Both the position numbers and the translations under genes were made by a program. Under the pieces are notes generated by a model that did not search any database, was not told the origin of the DNA, and was given only the letters and a program-made list of their open reading frames with translations. This document shows positions 42,984 through 51,056 of a stretch of 64,000 bases of DNA, one piece after another; within the stretch, counting starts at the first letter, position 1; the number at the start of each line of letters is the position of its first letter. The stretch comes from Pseudoruminococcus_B sp937901805 (GTDB lineage Bacteria > Bacillota > Clostridia > Oscillospirales > Ruminococcaceae): contig CAUWNS010000008.1 in assembly GCA_963560245.1 (NCBI GenBank), forward strand, positions 9,494 through 73,493, given 5' to 3'.

Positions 42984-43067
42984 GTCTTTCATTTCCTCCT
43001 CATATTTCATTTGAATTCCCGGATGGGAAATTCCATAACAAACTTTAAGCTGCCGGATGCGCAGCCC

Positions 43068-44615
43068 TTACAGCGCATCCGGAGCAGGATCCCGTTGCAC
43101 AGGCGCGTTCCGGAACAGGAAGCCCTTGACGATCAGCAGAGCCGCAACAATCAGATAGATTACGCCAAAAGTCACCCCAACCGGCGGGAAAAGCGCAACG
43201 GAATCCGCGTGAATCATGCCGACAAACGAACAGAACGCCAATGCAATGCCAAAAAACGCAGAATGAAAATATTTTTTATCAATGACATAAGCAAGAAGCC
43301 CTGCAAGCAGCAGGCTGGACAAAAACGCCCCGTTGCCAAGCCATTGAATCCCCTGTATCTGGACAGAAAATTCTGCAAATTTCGCAGCTCCAATGTCTGC
43401 AACCGTTGTCCCTGCCGCCTGCGCCGTAGAACTGACAAGCGTCTGGATATATTGGAAGAGAATGGGAACTAAAGAAAGCAGCACCACATTGGTATATTTC
43501 TTATCCAGCTCCTGGAAAGTGCTCGCAGTCACTGAGAATCCAACAAAAATCAGAAGCACCATAACCGCTTCGGTGGGAACCAGCGCCATCAGCACGCCGG
43601 TAAGTCCTGTCATACAGATCAGAAGATAGGCCCCAGCGTTGACCAGGGAAAAACCGGCCCTGGCGCCGAGCTCTTTCCAGCCCGGATGACCGAAATACAC
43701 CGTAGTCGGAAATGGATTGCCAAACAGGGAACCCAGCATGGTTGAACAGCCATCCATAATCATAGAGCGGCGTTCCGGGTAGACATCGCCAACTGATTTC
43801 GCGGATTCAATCCCCTGCAGTGTAGAGAGAAAGTTGTTGATCTGCAGAGGAATAATAATCGGCAGAAACGGGAAAATCCCGCTGAATCCCTTAACAATAT
43901 CCAAACCGCAGAATGTCGGCGGATAAAAGCCGAGGTTGGAAAACGCAGATGTAAAGTTCTCCGGGGTAAGATAACCCGTTGCCCATGCAATCACCGACCC
44001 CAGGACAATTGCGACCAGTCCGGAAGGGATCTTTTTGAAACGCTTGTCCGCTTTTCCAAGATAATCGATAATCACAATAAACAGCGGGAGCAGCGCATAA
44101 ACGGGACGATCAAATACCATTGCAATGCCGACAAAGGAAAGCCAGACTATCGCGGAGGAGGCCATATTCCCCATCAGGGCGCTGTGAGGAACCACCTTGA
44201 CAATCCAGCGCCCGATAAATCCTCCCAGGACCTCTACCATGCCGCCAATCAGCGAAGCGGCAAGTCCAATTTGAAAGGCAAGTTCCGCATCGCCTGTCTG
44301 CCAGTAAACCGGCCCCATAATCAGGTAAAGCCAGCCGGTCAGCTGGGACGCCCCAATCCCAAACGGCTGAGCCGTAACATCCTGGCGTTTTTCCTTTTTC
44401 GCCAACGCCCTCGCCTCATAGAAATACCAGAGATTTCCTGCAAAAATTGCAAGGCCAATACCCGGGACAATTTTCCCCAACACAATGTCCGACGGCATTC
44501 CAAAGACAAACAGCATAATTCCGGTAGCGGATAGGATTTTAGAAAACCCGTCAAAAAAGATACCGAAGGACGCATCGATATCCCCTTTTCCCCACCACTT
44601 GTACTTAAAATTCAT
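43068..44615 (-). CDS. NCS2-like nucleobase permease (second of two)
   Basis: A 515-residue permease with a similar plan to its neighbour: DIDASFGIFFDGFSKIL near the start, a SGIFPFLPIIIPLQINNFLSTL pore region (FPFLPIIIPLQINNF core) and an even number of membrane segments. The frame opens with GTG at 44624, but ATG 44615 with GGAG upstream is preferred. First gene of the six-gene operon; a TTGACA-17-TATTCT promoter and an inverted repeat lie upstream. Two divergent copies suggest two substrates or a heteromer. Confidence 0.78.
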   Translation of the reverse strand: MNFKYKWWGKGDIDASFGIFFDGFSKILSATGIMLFVFGMPSDIVLGKIVPGIGLAIFAGNLWYFYEARALAKKEKRQDVTAQPFGIGASQLTGWLYLIMGPVYWQTGDAELAFQIGLAASLIGGMVEVLGGFIGRWIVKVVPHSALMGNMASSAIVWLSFVGIAMVFDRPVYALLPLFIVIIDYLGKADKRFKKIPSGLVAIVLGSVIAWATGYLTPENFTSAFSNLGFYPPTFCGLDIVKGFSGIFPFLPIIIPLQINNFLSTLQGIESAKSVGDVYPERRSMIMDGCSTMLGSLFGNPFPTTVYFGHPGWKELGARAGFSLVNAGAYLLICMTGLTGVLMALVPTEAVMVLLIFVGFSVTASTFQELDKKYTNVVLLSLVPILFQYIQTLVSSTAQAAGTTVADIGAAKFAEFSVQIQGIQWLGNGAFLSSLLLAGLLAYVIDKKYFHSAFFGIALAFCSFVGMIHADSVALFPPVGVTFGVIYLIVAALLIVKGFLFRNAPVQRDPAPDAL

Positions 44616-44671
44616 TTCCCTCACTCCATATTCCAGATTCTTTCAATATCCCGCGTCCGGGGAAAAGAATC

Positions 44672-44732
44672 AATTGTTTAAGTCTCAAACAATTATCATG
44701 ACTAGAATACTACCCTAAACTGCGATTGTCAA
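44672..44732 (-). promoter_or_regulatory. Promoter and operator of the permease-reductase operon
   Basis: Minus strand: TTGACA (44732-44727), a 17-base spacer and TATTCT (44709-44704). Just downstream, 44672-44679 and 44687-44694 are perfect 8-base complements (AATTGTTT) around 7 bases, covering the transcription start. This is a good site for a dimeric repressor; TTGT/ACAA ends are seen with several families and do not identify it. Confidence 0.7.
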
Positions 44733-45242
44733 TATTTTATCACACCTTAGCTTTTTTTCATTGTTTAGCCCGTAATTCTCCGAAAGAAAAAATATGATTT
44801 TGTGCATTTTATTGAAACCACTTTTTAAAAGTCTTTTTCATATAAACAGAGAGTATTTGCAGAGACAGAGGAGGGAAGCAGTTCTTCTTTCCACCTCATG
44901 GGTGCTGCTGAAATTACAGGCTTATGATGCTACACACCCCGACAGCCTTCCAGTTAGAGAGGTTCTAAAAGGGCGCGCTTCCCCCTTGTTAAAATCAACT
45001 CGTTTCAGGGATTCGTCAATCCATCTATGAAACTGCCGGAAACTTTTACAGTTCCGTGGGCGGGAAAAAAGAGTGGTAAACGCAAAAAAGCGGGGCCTCC
45101 GGCCTGAAAATTCAGGCGGAAATCCCGCATCTGCTCACGTAAAGTCTTTATATTTCCGTTTTATGGAAAAGGCATCTATGGAAAATCATTTTGGATTTTG
45201 CGCTCTAAAAAGCCCGTAAACCCGCATGAATACTAAGAAAAA
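44733..45242. other. Gene-free stretch upstream of the tRNA
   Basis: About 510 bases with no supported gene. The longest plus-strand frame, 44794-45030, has poor start signals and an unlikely composition. A small stem at about 45090-45125 (CGGGGCCTCCGGCCTG region) has no T-run. Promoter-distal sequences of the permease operon lie at its left end. Confidence 0.4.
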
Positions 45243-45272
45243 TGGGCCGGTCATCTATTATGACCGGCCCAT
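45242..45272 (-). terminator. Terminator downstream of tRNA-fMet
   Basis: Arms 45242-45253 and 45261-45272 pair perfectly over 12 bases (ATGGGCCGGTCA), followed on the minus strand by TTTTTCTT. Confidence 0.9.
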
Positions 45273-45273
45273 A

Positions 45274-45350
<77 letters not shown>

Positions 45351-45385
45351 ATATTTTTTATCACAGTATTGCTGACTGCTTATCT

Positions 45386-45414
45386 ATTATATAAAATAAA
45401 ATCCAATCTGTCAA
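45386..45414 (-). promoter_or_regulatory. tRNA-fMet promoter
   Basis: Perfect consensus boxes on the minus strand: TTGACA (45414-45409), 17 bases, TATAAT (45391-45386), about 35 bases before the tRNA 5-prime end. Confidence 0.92.
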
Positions 45415-45441
45415 CCCCTTTTTCCGGGGCTGACAGATTTT
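45405..45441. terminator. Hairpin between the acidic-protein gene and the tRNA promoter
   Basis: AATCTGTCA-CCCC and GGGG-TGACAGATT arms, with a 7-bp loop region, lie just after the stop codon of the 45448 gene. The T-run is best on the plus strand, and the right part overlaps the tRNA -35 box. Confidence 0.6.
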
Positions 45442-45447
45442 TTTCTT

Positions 45448-45747
45448 TTAATGCTCTTCTTCCCCGGAAAAATCTTCATTCTGGGGTTCTTCCATAGATT
45501 CTTCTTCAGATTCTGTTTCCTGTTCTGGAATCTGTGCGCTTTCGGATTGATATTCTTCTTCCGTTACGCCGTAGTCGTCTTCCTCGTCATGGATATCAAT
45601 TTCAATATGGTCGGACGTATCCGTAAAGTCGTCCTGCTGCGTTTCCTTTTTGTTCCCAATTTTTTTCGTGATGGCAAAAATTGCGGCAATTGCACCGGCA
45701 GCCGCTGCCAAAATTGAAATAAGGGCAATCAATCCATTCTTCTTCAT
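45448..45747 (-). CDS. Small membrane-anchored acidic protein, unknown function
   Basis: A 99-residue protein I do not recognise. Residues about 5-26 are a single membrane helix rich in Ala and Ile, followed by KKIGNKKE (positive-inside end), then a 65-residue tail made largely of Glu, Asp, Gln and Ser. The tail would be disordered and cytoplasmic. Codon use and a GGAGG-like site upstream support a real gene. It is followed by a hairpin. Similar single-pass proteins with acidic tails are common orphans in Clostridia; no function is claimed. Confidence 0.6.
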   Translation of the reverse strand: MKKNGLIALISILAAAAGAIAAIFAITKKIGNKKETQQDDFTDTSDHIEIDIHDEEDDYGVTEEEYQSESAQIPEQETESEEESMEEPQNEDFSGEEEH

Positions 45748-45875
45748 ATGAATTCCTCCTTATCCAGATCCTATCTGTGTTATATTCATTATAATCCTGC
45801 AAAAGAGGAAATACAACGAATTTTCTATGAATAATTTTATGTATGGATACACGGGCATTTTAGAAAGGAATTGTC

Positions 45876-45906
45876 AGGACGCATCTGCCAATGCAGATAC
45901 GTCCTG
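45876..45906 (-). terminator. Terminator after the 61-residue orphan gene
   Basis: Stem AGGACG-C-ATCTGC against GCAGAT-A-CGTCCT with a CAAT loop, immediately downstream of the stop codon at 45917. Confidence 0.75.
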
Positions 45907-45916
45907 TCCATACAGC

Positions 45917-46102
45917 TCACATCATATGAGACATATTGTTGACAAAGGATTCCACAGCCCTGACTGCCTTCTGCGTATTTTTCTTCATGGTCTTTTTATT
46001 GGTATGCGCCAGTTTATTGCCTACCATATAGGCGGCAGCCCCGACCACCGCGCCGACAGCCATCCCTTTGACTAAATTAGAATTTGAATGGTGCATCTTC
46101 AT
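45917..46102 (-). CDS. Small glycine-rich membrane-associated protein, unknown function
   Basis: A 61-residue protein. A hydrophobic, Gly/Ala-rich stretch (VKGMAVGAVVGAAAYMVG, residues about 11-28) is followed by a basic segment and a helical C-terminus ending SFVNNMSHMM. It resembles YtxH-like or glycine-zipper small proteins. AAGGAAG lies before the ATG and a terminator follows the stop, which supports expression. The function is unknown. Confidence 0.6.
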   Translation of the reverse strand: MKMHHSNSNLVKGMAVGAVVGAAAYMVGNKLAHTNKKTMKKNTQKAVRAVESFVNNMSHMM

Positions 46103-46433
46103 CTTCCTTTCACAAAAAATGTATTTCTAGTTTTCCCCTTCCACCCTGTTTTATGAATTTTTCTTTTCTATAAAATACACAACTTTAGATTTTTAAAACT
46201 CCTATTTTTATATGTTTTTTTCTTTTTTGATATTCGGTGAAAAAATGGAAGAGTTTTTCATCCATAAAAATTGCTAATAACCACAGTCCAGAGTATAATG
46301 GAAATTGTGCATTTCATGACAGAAATGAAAAAAACAAGCGGTTCCCTCTTTTTTTGTAAAACAATCCGTCTTCTCTTTATAATGAAGACAATACAGAGGG
46401 ATCTATGCTTTTGTATGGAAGGAAATTGAAACA
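46103..46433 (+). promoter_or_regulatory. Promoter region of the vitamin B6 genes
   Basis: In this AT-rich gap, TTGTAA (46354-46359), 18 bases and TATAAT (46378-46383) form a plus-strand promoter about 50 bases before the kinase ATG. No riboswitch structure or further gene was seen in the rest. Confidence 0.65.
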
Positions 46434-47300
46434 ATGACCCTGCAAAGACCAAACCGCGTTGCCGCCATCCATGATCTGTCCGGCTTTGGACGCTGTTCCC
46501 TGACTGTGATTCTCCCGCTGCTCTCCGCCATGGGAGTGCAGGCCTGCCCCATCCCTACGGCAGTCCTTTCCACCCATACGGGCGGACTGCTGGATCCCGT
46601 TTTCCGGGATCTGACCGATTATATCGAACCCTGCCTCAAGCACTACCAGGAACTTGGCATTGATTTTGAGTGCATTTACAGCGGGTTTCTGGGTTCGGAT
46701 GATCAGATTGAGCACTGCCTGGACTTTTTCAAAGCCTACCCGGATGCCCTGGCAGTGGTCGACCCGGTCATGGGAGATCACGGGAAAGCCTACCGCACCT
46801 GCGGGCAAAGCATCCAAGAGGGGATGAAACGCTTGGTACAGGTAGCGGACATCATCACCCCCAATGTCACGGAATGCTCCATTTTGCTCTCCCAGGACTA
46901 TTCCGCACAGCCCCTGACCCATTCCCAGGCGAAAAGCATGCTGGTACGCCTGTCTGAATTTGGGCCGAAAATCGTCGTGATTACCGGAGCGCCCCTGGCG
47001 ACCGGGAAAATTGCCAACCTCGGGTATGATCGGGAGAAAAATGCGTTCTGGTCGATTGAATGCGAGTATGTCCCCGTGTCTTATCCGGGCACCGGAGACG
47101 CCTTTGCAAGCATCCTGGTCGGCGGCCTGCTGACCGGGGACAGCCTGCCCATGGCGATTGAGCGCGCCACCCGTTTCCTGGAGATCGCCATCAAGACGAC
47201 GTACAGCTACTCCAGCGATACCCGGTATGGGATCATGCTGGAGAAGGTGCTCCCGGAACTGATGCGCAACGACATCCTGCACGGGTATAATGCCTTTTAG
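46434..47300 (+). CDS. pdxY: Pyridoxal/pyridoxamine kinase
   Basis: A 288-residue ribokinase-fold enzyme. Typical PdxK/PdxY features: AAIHDLSGFGRCSLT at the N-terminus (substrate and phosphate binding), VDPVMGDHGKAY near residues 103-114, TPNVTEC for ATP, and the anion-hole/catalytic motif PGTGDAF near residue 222. It phosphorylates B6 vitamers with ATP in the cytoplasm. AAGGAAA precedes the ATG. The S component encoded 43 bases after its stop suggests uptake of pyridoxine-type vitamers. Symbol pdxY is a best guess among pdxK/pdxY; ThiD-type kinases are the main alternative. Confidence 0.85.
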   Translation: MTLQRPNRVAAIHDLSGFGRCSLTVILPLLSAMGVQACPIPTAVLSTHTGGLLDPVFRDLTDYIEPCLKHYQELGIDFECIYSGFLGSDDQIEHCLDFFKAYPDALAVVDPVMGDHGKAYRTCGQSIQEGMKRLVQVADIITPNVTECSILLSQDYSAQPLTHSQAKSMLVRLSEFGPKIVVITGAPLATGKIANLGYDREKNAFWSIECEYVPVSYPGTGDAFASILVGGLLTGDSLPMAIERATRFLEIAIKTTYSYSSDTRYGIMLEKVLPELMRNDILHGYNAF

Positions 47301-47343
47301 CCTTCCGCAGCATCCGCCCTCTTTGGAAAGGGAGTTTTGTGTT

Positions 47344-47928
47344 ATGTCCACCTCATCTAAGAAATTTTCCGTCAGTGATCTGGTCGTTGTCGGGCTGATG
47401 GCGGCCATCATCTTTGTCACCACCAGCTTTATCAAAATCCAGATTCCAACTCCAACCGGACCGACCATGCTGAAAGTTGCCAACATTATCTGTCTGCTTG
47501 CCGGGATGCTCTTCGGCGGGGTGCGCGGCGGGCTTGCAGCCGGTATCGGCTCATTTCTGTTCGATTTAACCAACCCGGCCTTTGTCTCCGGGGCGCCGTT
47601 TACCCTGATAAACTTCTTCCTGATGGCATTTGTCTGCGGGATTATTTCCACCCATGGCAAACGCGTAGGAAAGGAAATCCTTTTCAATATCCTCGGCGCT
47701 GTCTGCGGATGTGGGGCTTATTTTCTGCTTTACATTGGAAAAAGCGTGATCACGCTCATGTTTGCGGGAAGTACCTTTCCTGCGTCCGTTGTCGCTACAG
47801 TCCCCAAGATGATTACCTCTTCCATCAACTCCCTGATCGCCATCGTCGGCGCCTGCCTGCTGGCGCCCCTGTTTGCAAAGGCTCTCAAATCCACCAGGCT
47901 GTATCGGGATATCTTCCGCCGTCATTGA
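47344..47928 (+). CDS. ECF transporter S component, probably vitamin B6
   Basis: A 194-residue membrane protein with about six hydrophobic segments; PTPTGPTMLKVANIICLLAG and GGVRGGLAAGIGSFLFDL (shorter cores: TPTGPTMLKVAN, RGGLAAGIGSFL) are typical of ECF substrate-binding S components. The frame opens at 47290, but ATG 47344 gives the family N-terminus and follows AAAGGGAG. S components use a shared EcfAAT module encoded elsewhere. Adjacency to a pyridoxal kinase points to a PdxU-type B6 transporter; this is context, not proof. A strong terminator follows. Confidence 0.8.
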   Translation: MSTSSKKFSVSDLVVVGLMAAIIFVTTSFIKIQIPTPTGPTMLKVANIICLLAGMLFGGVRGGLAAGIGSFLFDLTNPAFVSGAPFTLINFFLMAFVCGIISTHGKRVGKEILFNILGAVCGCGAYFLLYIGKSVITLMFAGSTFPASVVATVPKMITSSINSLIAIVGACLLAPLFAKALKSTRLYRDIFRRH

Positions 47929-47966
47929 TCGGCAGCACGCAGATGCCTGTCAAACCCGTATCGCTT

Positions 47967-48000
47967 TCCCATCCCCATTTTACGGGGATGGGATTTTTTT
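47967..48000 (+). terminator. Terminator after the ECF S component gene
   Basis: TCCCATCCCC/GGGGATGGGA stem, 7-base loop, then seven T residues. Confidence 0.92.
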
Positions 48001-48017
48001 GAACCCTGCCCGGGATA

Positions 48018-48046
48018 TTGACAAGGAAAATGCGGCATGCTATCAT
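48018..48046 (+). promoter_or_regulatory. valS promoter
   Basis: TTGACA 48018-48023, 17-base spacer, TATCAT 48041-48046, at the head of the T-box leader. Confidence 0.85.
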
Positions 48047-48054
48047 AAACAGGA

Positions 48055-48326
48055 ATCCATAGTGGAAAAGGCGAAGAAGGGGAGGAGTAGGTAGCCCACT
48101 CCATTTACAGCGAGCGGCGAAAAGGTGCAAGCGCCGCATCTGGAACCTGTCGAAGTAGCCCCGGAGCCCCGGATCGAACGGCAAACCGCCAAGTAGTGCC
48201 CGGCGCGGATTCCCGGCGTTATCTGGGAAGCGGAGGACGATTCGCCTCCGGCAAAGGACGGGTTTTCCGTCAAAATCAGGTGGTACCGCGTATATCCACG
48301 CCCTGTGTCGGGCGTGGATTTTTTGT
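48055..48326 (+). ncRNA. T-box riboswitch (valine) upstream of valS
   Basis: The T-box core AGGTGGTACCGCG at 48278-48290 is unmistakable. Upstream, a long stem I contains the AGCGAGC region and a GGAACCTGTCGAAGTAGCC stretch whose GTA at 48155-48157 sits in the usual specifier position, reading a valine codon. Downstream, ATCCACGCCC (48294-48303) and GGGCGTGGAT (48310-48319) form the terminator followed by T residues. Uncharged tRNA-Val would bind the specifier and the NCCA-pairing bulge and prevent termination, raising valS transcription when valine is scarce. Confidence 0.93.
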
Positions 48327-48385
48327 TTTCGCCCATTTTCCACGTTTCCCACACCGATTTGCAAAAAGAAAAGGAGGAAGCTTCC

Positions 48386-51004
48386 ATGCCGAAAGAACTT
48401 GCAAAAGTCTACGACCCCAAGCAGGTGGAAGACCGCACTTATCAGTTCTGGCTTGACGGAGGGTATTTTCACGCCACCGTTGACAAGAACAAAAAGCCAT
48501 ATACCATTGTGATCCCCCCGCCAAACATCACCGGGCAGCTCCATATGGGACACGCCCTGGACGAGACCCTTCAGGATATCCTCATCCGTTTCCGCAGGAT
48601 GCAGGGCTACAGCGCCCTCTGGCTTCCGGGAACCGACCATGCCTCCATCGCAACCGAAGCGAAAATTATCGAGGCTATGAAAGCGGAAGGCCTGACCAAA
48701 GAGGATCTGGGCCGGGAAAAATTTCTGGAACGCGCCTGGGAGTGGAAACGCAAATTCGGAGGCCGGATCATCGAACAGCTCAAGAAACTCGGTTCTTCCT
48801 GCGACTGGGAACGCGAGCGCTTCACGCTGGACGAGGGCTGTTCCAAGGCCGTCAACACGGTGTTCACCCGCCTGTATGAAAAAGGGCTGATTTACCGGGG
48901 AAACCGCATCATCAACTGGTGCCCGCACTGCAAAACCTCTATCTCGGACGCGGAGGTTGAATATTCTGAACAGGACGGGCATTTCTGGCACCTGCGCTAT
49001 CCGCTTTCCGACGGCAGCGGATATGTCCAGCTCGCCACCACCCGCCCGGAAACCATGCTCGGCGATACCGCCGTCGCCGTCAACCCGGCGGATAAACGGT
49101 ATGAATCCCTTGTTGGGAAAACTGTCGTCCTCCCTCTGGTCGGCAGGGAGATCCCCATTGTCGCGGACGACTATGTGGATATGGAGTTTGGAACCGGCGT
49201 GGTCAAGATCACCCCGGCGCATGACCCGAACGACTTCGAAGTCGGCCTGCGGCACGATCTTCCGGTCATCAACGTCATGAACGACAACGCGACCATGAAT
49301 CAAGACTGCGGCAAATATGCGGGGCTCGACCGCTATGAGGCGAGAAAGCAGATTGTCGCAGATCTGGAAGCAGGCGGGTTCCTTGTCAAAATCGAGGATC
49401 ACAAGCACAATGTCGGCACCTGCTACCGCTGCGGAACAACAGTAGAACCGCGCGTCTCCCTTCAGTGGTTTGTCAAGATGGAGCCGCTGGCAAAGCCGGC
49501 TGTGGAAGCGGTCAGGGAGGGTAAAACCAGGATGATCCCCGACCGGTTCAACAAGATCTACTTCAACTGGATGGAAAACATCCGCGACTGGTGTATTTCC
49601 CGCCAGCTCTGGTGGGGCCACCGGATTCCCGCCTATTACTGCGACGAATGCGGGGAAACCGTCATTTCCGCGCAGCATGTGGATACCTGCCCGAAATGCG
49701 GCGGCCATATGACCCAGGATCCGGACACGCTGGATACCTGGTTTTCCTCCGCACTCTGGCCGTTCTCCACGCTCGGCTGGCCGGATGAAACCGAGGAACT
49801 CAAATACTTCTACCCGACCAACACTCTTGTCACCGGGTATGATATTATCTTTTTCTGGGTTGCGCGCATGATTTTCTCCGGTATTGAGAACATGGGGGAA
49901 GTCCCGTTTGATACGGTCTTTTTCCATGGCCTGGTGCGCGATGCGCAGGGCCGCAAGATGTCCAAATCCCTTGGAAACGGCATCGACCCGCTGGAAATTA
50001 TCGACAAATACGGCGCCGACGCATTGCGCTTTACGCTGGCGACCGGCAACAGCCCGGGCAACGATATGCGCTTTACGGATGAAAAAGTCCTGGCAAGCCG
50101 TAATTTTGCCAACAAAATCTGGAATGCCGCCCGCTTTATCCTGATGAACCTGAAAGAAGAGGATTTGCAGGGGCTTCCGGAAGAACTGGCGATTGAAGAT
50201 CAGTGGATTCTCACCAAGCTCAACCGCCTGATCCGGGAGGTCACGGACAATCTGGAAAACTTTGAGCTGGGCATTGCGGTTTCCAAGCTGTACGACTTTA
50301 TCTGGGATATCTTCTGCGACTGGTACATTGAACTGACAAAGTCCCGCCTGTTTGAGGGCGGGGAGAGCGGAAAAACCGCCCAGCAGGTGCTCCTGTATGT
50401 CATGACCAATATGCTCAAGCTCCTGCACCCGTTCATGCCGTTTATTACGGAGGAGATCTGGCAGGTGCTCCCGCACGAAGGGGAAGCCCTGATGGTCAGC
50501 CAATGGCCGGTTTCCCGCGATCAGCTTATTTTCCCCGAGGAAGAAGCGGATTTTGAACGCATTATCGACGCTATCCGCGGTATCCGCAACCGCCGTGCAG
50601 AGATGAACATCGCCCCGAGCAAAAAAGCGAGCCTGTTTATTGAAACCGAGTATGCGGAGATCTTTGAAAAATGCAAACCCTTCTTTGAACGGCTGGCATC
50701 TGCTTCCGGGATCACGGTTTCCGATCATGTGGATATGCCGGACGCCGTCCAGGTCATCACGGATTCGGCCCGGATCTTTATCCCCATGGATGAGTTAATC
50801 GACAGGGAAAAGGAACTCGCCCGCCTGAACAAGGAGAAGAAGTTCTGCGAACGGGATATCCAGATCATCACTGGAAAGCTCTCCAACGAGGGGTTCCTCT
50901 CCAAAGCGCCGGAAAAAGTGGTCGCCCAGGAACGGGAAAAACTCGCAAGTGCAAAAGAGCGTATGGCAAAAATCGAACAGAGCCTGGCGGCCCTGCTCAA
51001 ATAA
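48386..51004 (+). CDS. valS: Valyl-tRNA synthetase
   Basis: An 872-residue class I synthetase. It has the HIGH-type motif QLHMGHAL near residue 51, a CP1 editing domain (about 190-345), paired CxxC zinc sites (CDECGET and CPKCGG), the KMSKS motif KMSKSLG near 525, an anticodon-binding helical domain and a C-terminal coiled coil that reaches the tRNA (about 805-870). It charges tRNA-Val and edits threonine. ATG 48386 follows AAAGGAGG. The T-box just upstream matches the amino acid. It converges on the flippase gene. Confidence 0.98.
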   Translation: MPKELAKVYDPKQVEDRTYQFWLDGGYFHATVDKNKKPYTIVIPPPNITGQLHMGHALDETLQDILIRFRRMQGYSALWLPGTDHASIATEAKIIEAMKAEGLTKEDLGREKFLERAWEWKRKFGGRIIEQLKKLGSSCDWERERFTLDEGCSKAVNTVFTRLYEKGLIYRGNRIINWCPHCKTSISDAEVEYSEQDGHFWHLRYPLSDGSGYVQLATTRPETMLGDTAVAVNPADKRYESLVGKTVVLPLVGREIPIVADDYVDMEFGTGVVKITPAHDPNDFEVGLRHDLPVINVMNDNATMNQDCGKYAGLDRYEARKQIVADLEAGGFLVKIEDHKHNVGTCYRCGTTVEPRVSLQWFVKMEPLAKPAVEAVREGKTRMIPDRFNKIYFNWMENIRDWCISRQLWWGHRIPAYYCDECGETVISAQHVDTCPKCGGHMTQDPDTLDTWFSSALWPFSTLGWPDETEELKYFYPTNTLVTGYDIIFFWVARMIFSGIENMGEVPFDTVFFHGLVRDAQGRKMSKSLGNGIDPLEIIDKYGADALRFTLATGNSPGNDMRFTDEKVLASRNFANKIWNAARFILMNLKEEDLQGLPEELAIEDQWILTKLNRLIREVTDNLENFELGIAVSKLYDFIWDIFCDWYIELTKSRLFEGGESGKTAQQVLLYVMTNMLKLLHPFMPFITEEIWQVLPHEGEALMVSQWPVSRDQLIFPEEEADFERIIDAIRGIRNRRAEMNIAPSKKASLFIETEYAEIFEKCKPFFERLASASGITVSDHVDMPDAVQVITDSARIFIPMDELIDREKELARLNKEKKFCERDIQIITGKLSNEGFLSKAPEKVVAQEREKLASAKERMAKIEQSLAALLK

Positions 51005-51006
51005 TG

Positions 51007-51052
51007 AAAAACAATTCCCCGGATACGAAAAGTATCCGGGGAATTGTTTTTC
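51007..51052 (+). terminator. Terminator between valS and the flippase gene
   Basis: Long stem of about 20 pairs (AACAATTCCCCGGATAC and complement) with a GAAAA loop and T-run; usable from both converging genes. Confidence 0.92.
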
Positions 51053-51056
51053 ATGG

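Noticed and set aside
47885..50728. 947-codon open frame on the minus strand opposite valS
   Set aside because: It is the antisense shadow of a clear valyl-tRNA synthetase, an effect of GC-rich codon use; its translation matches no family.
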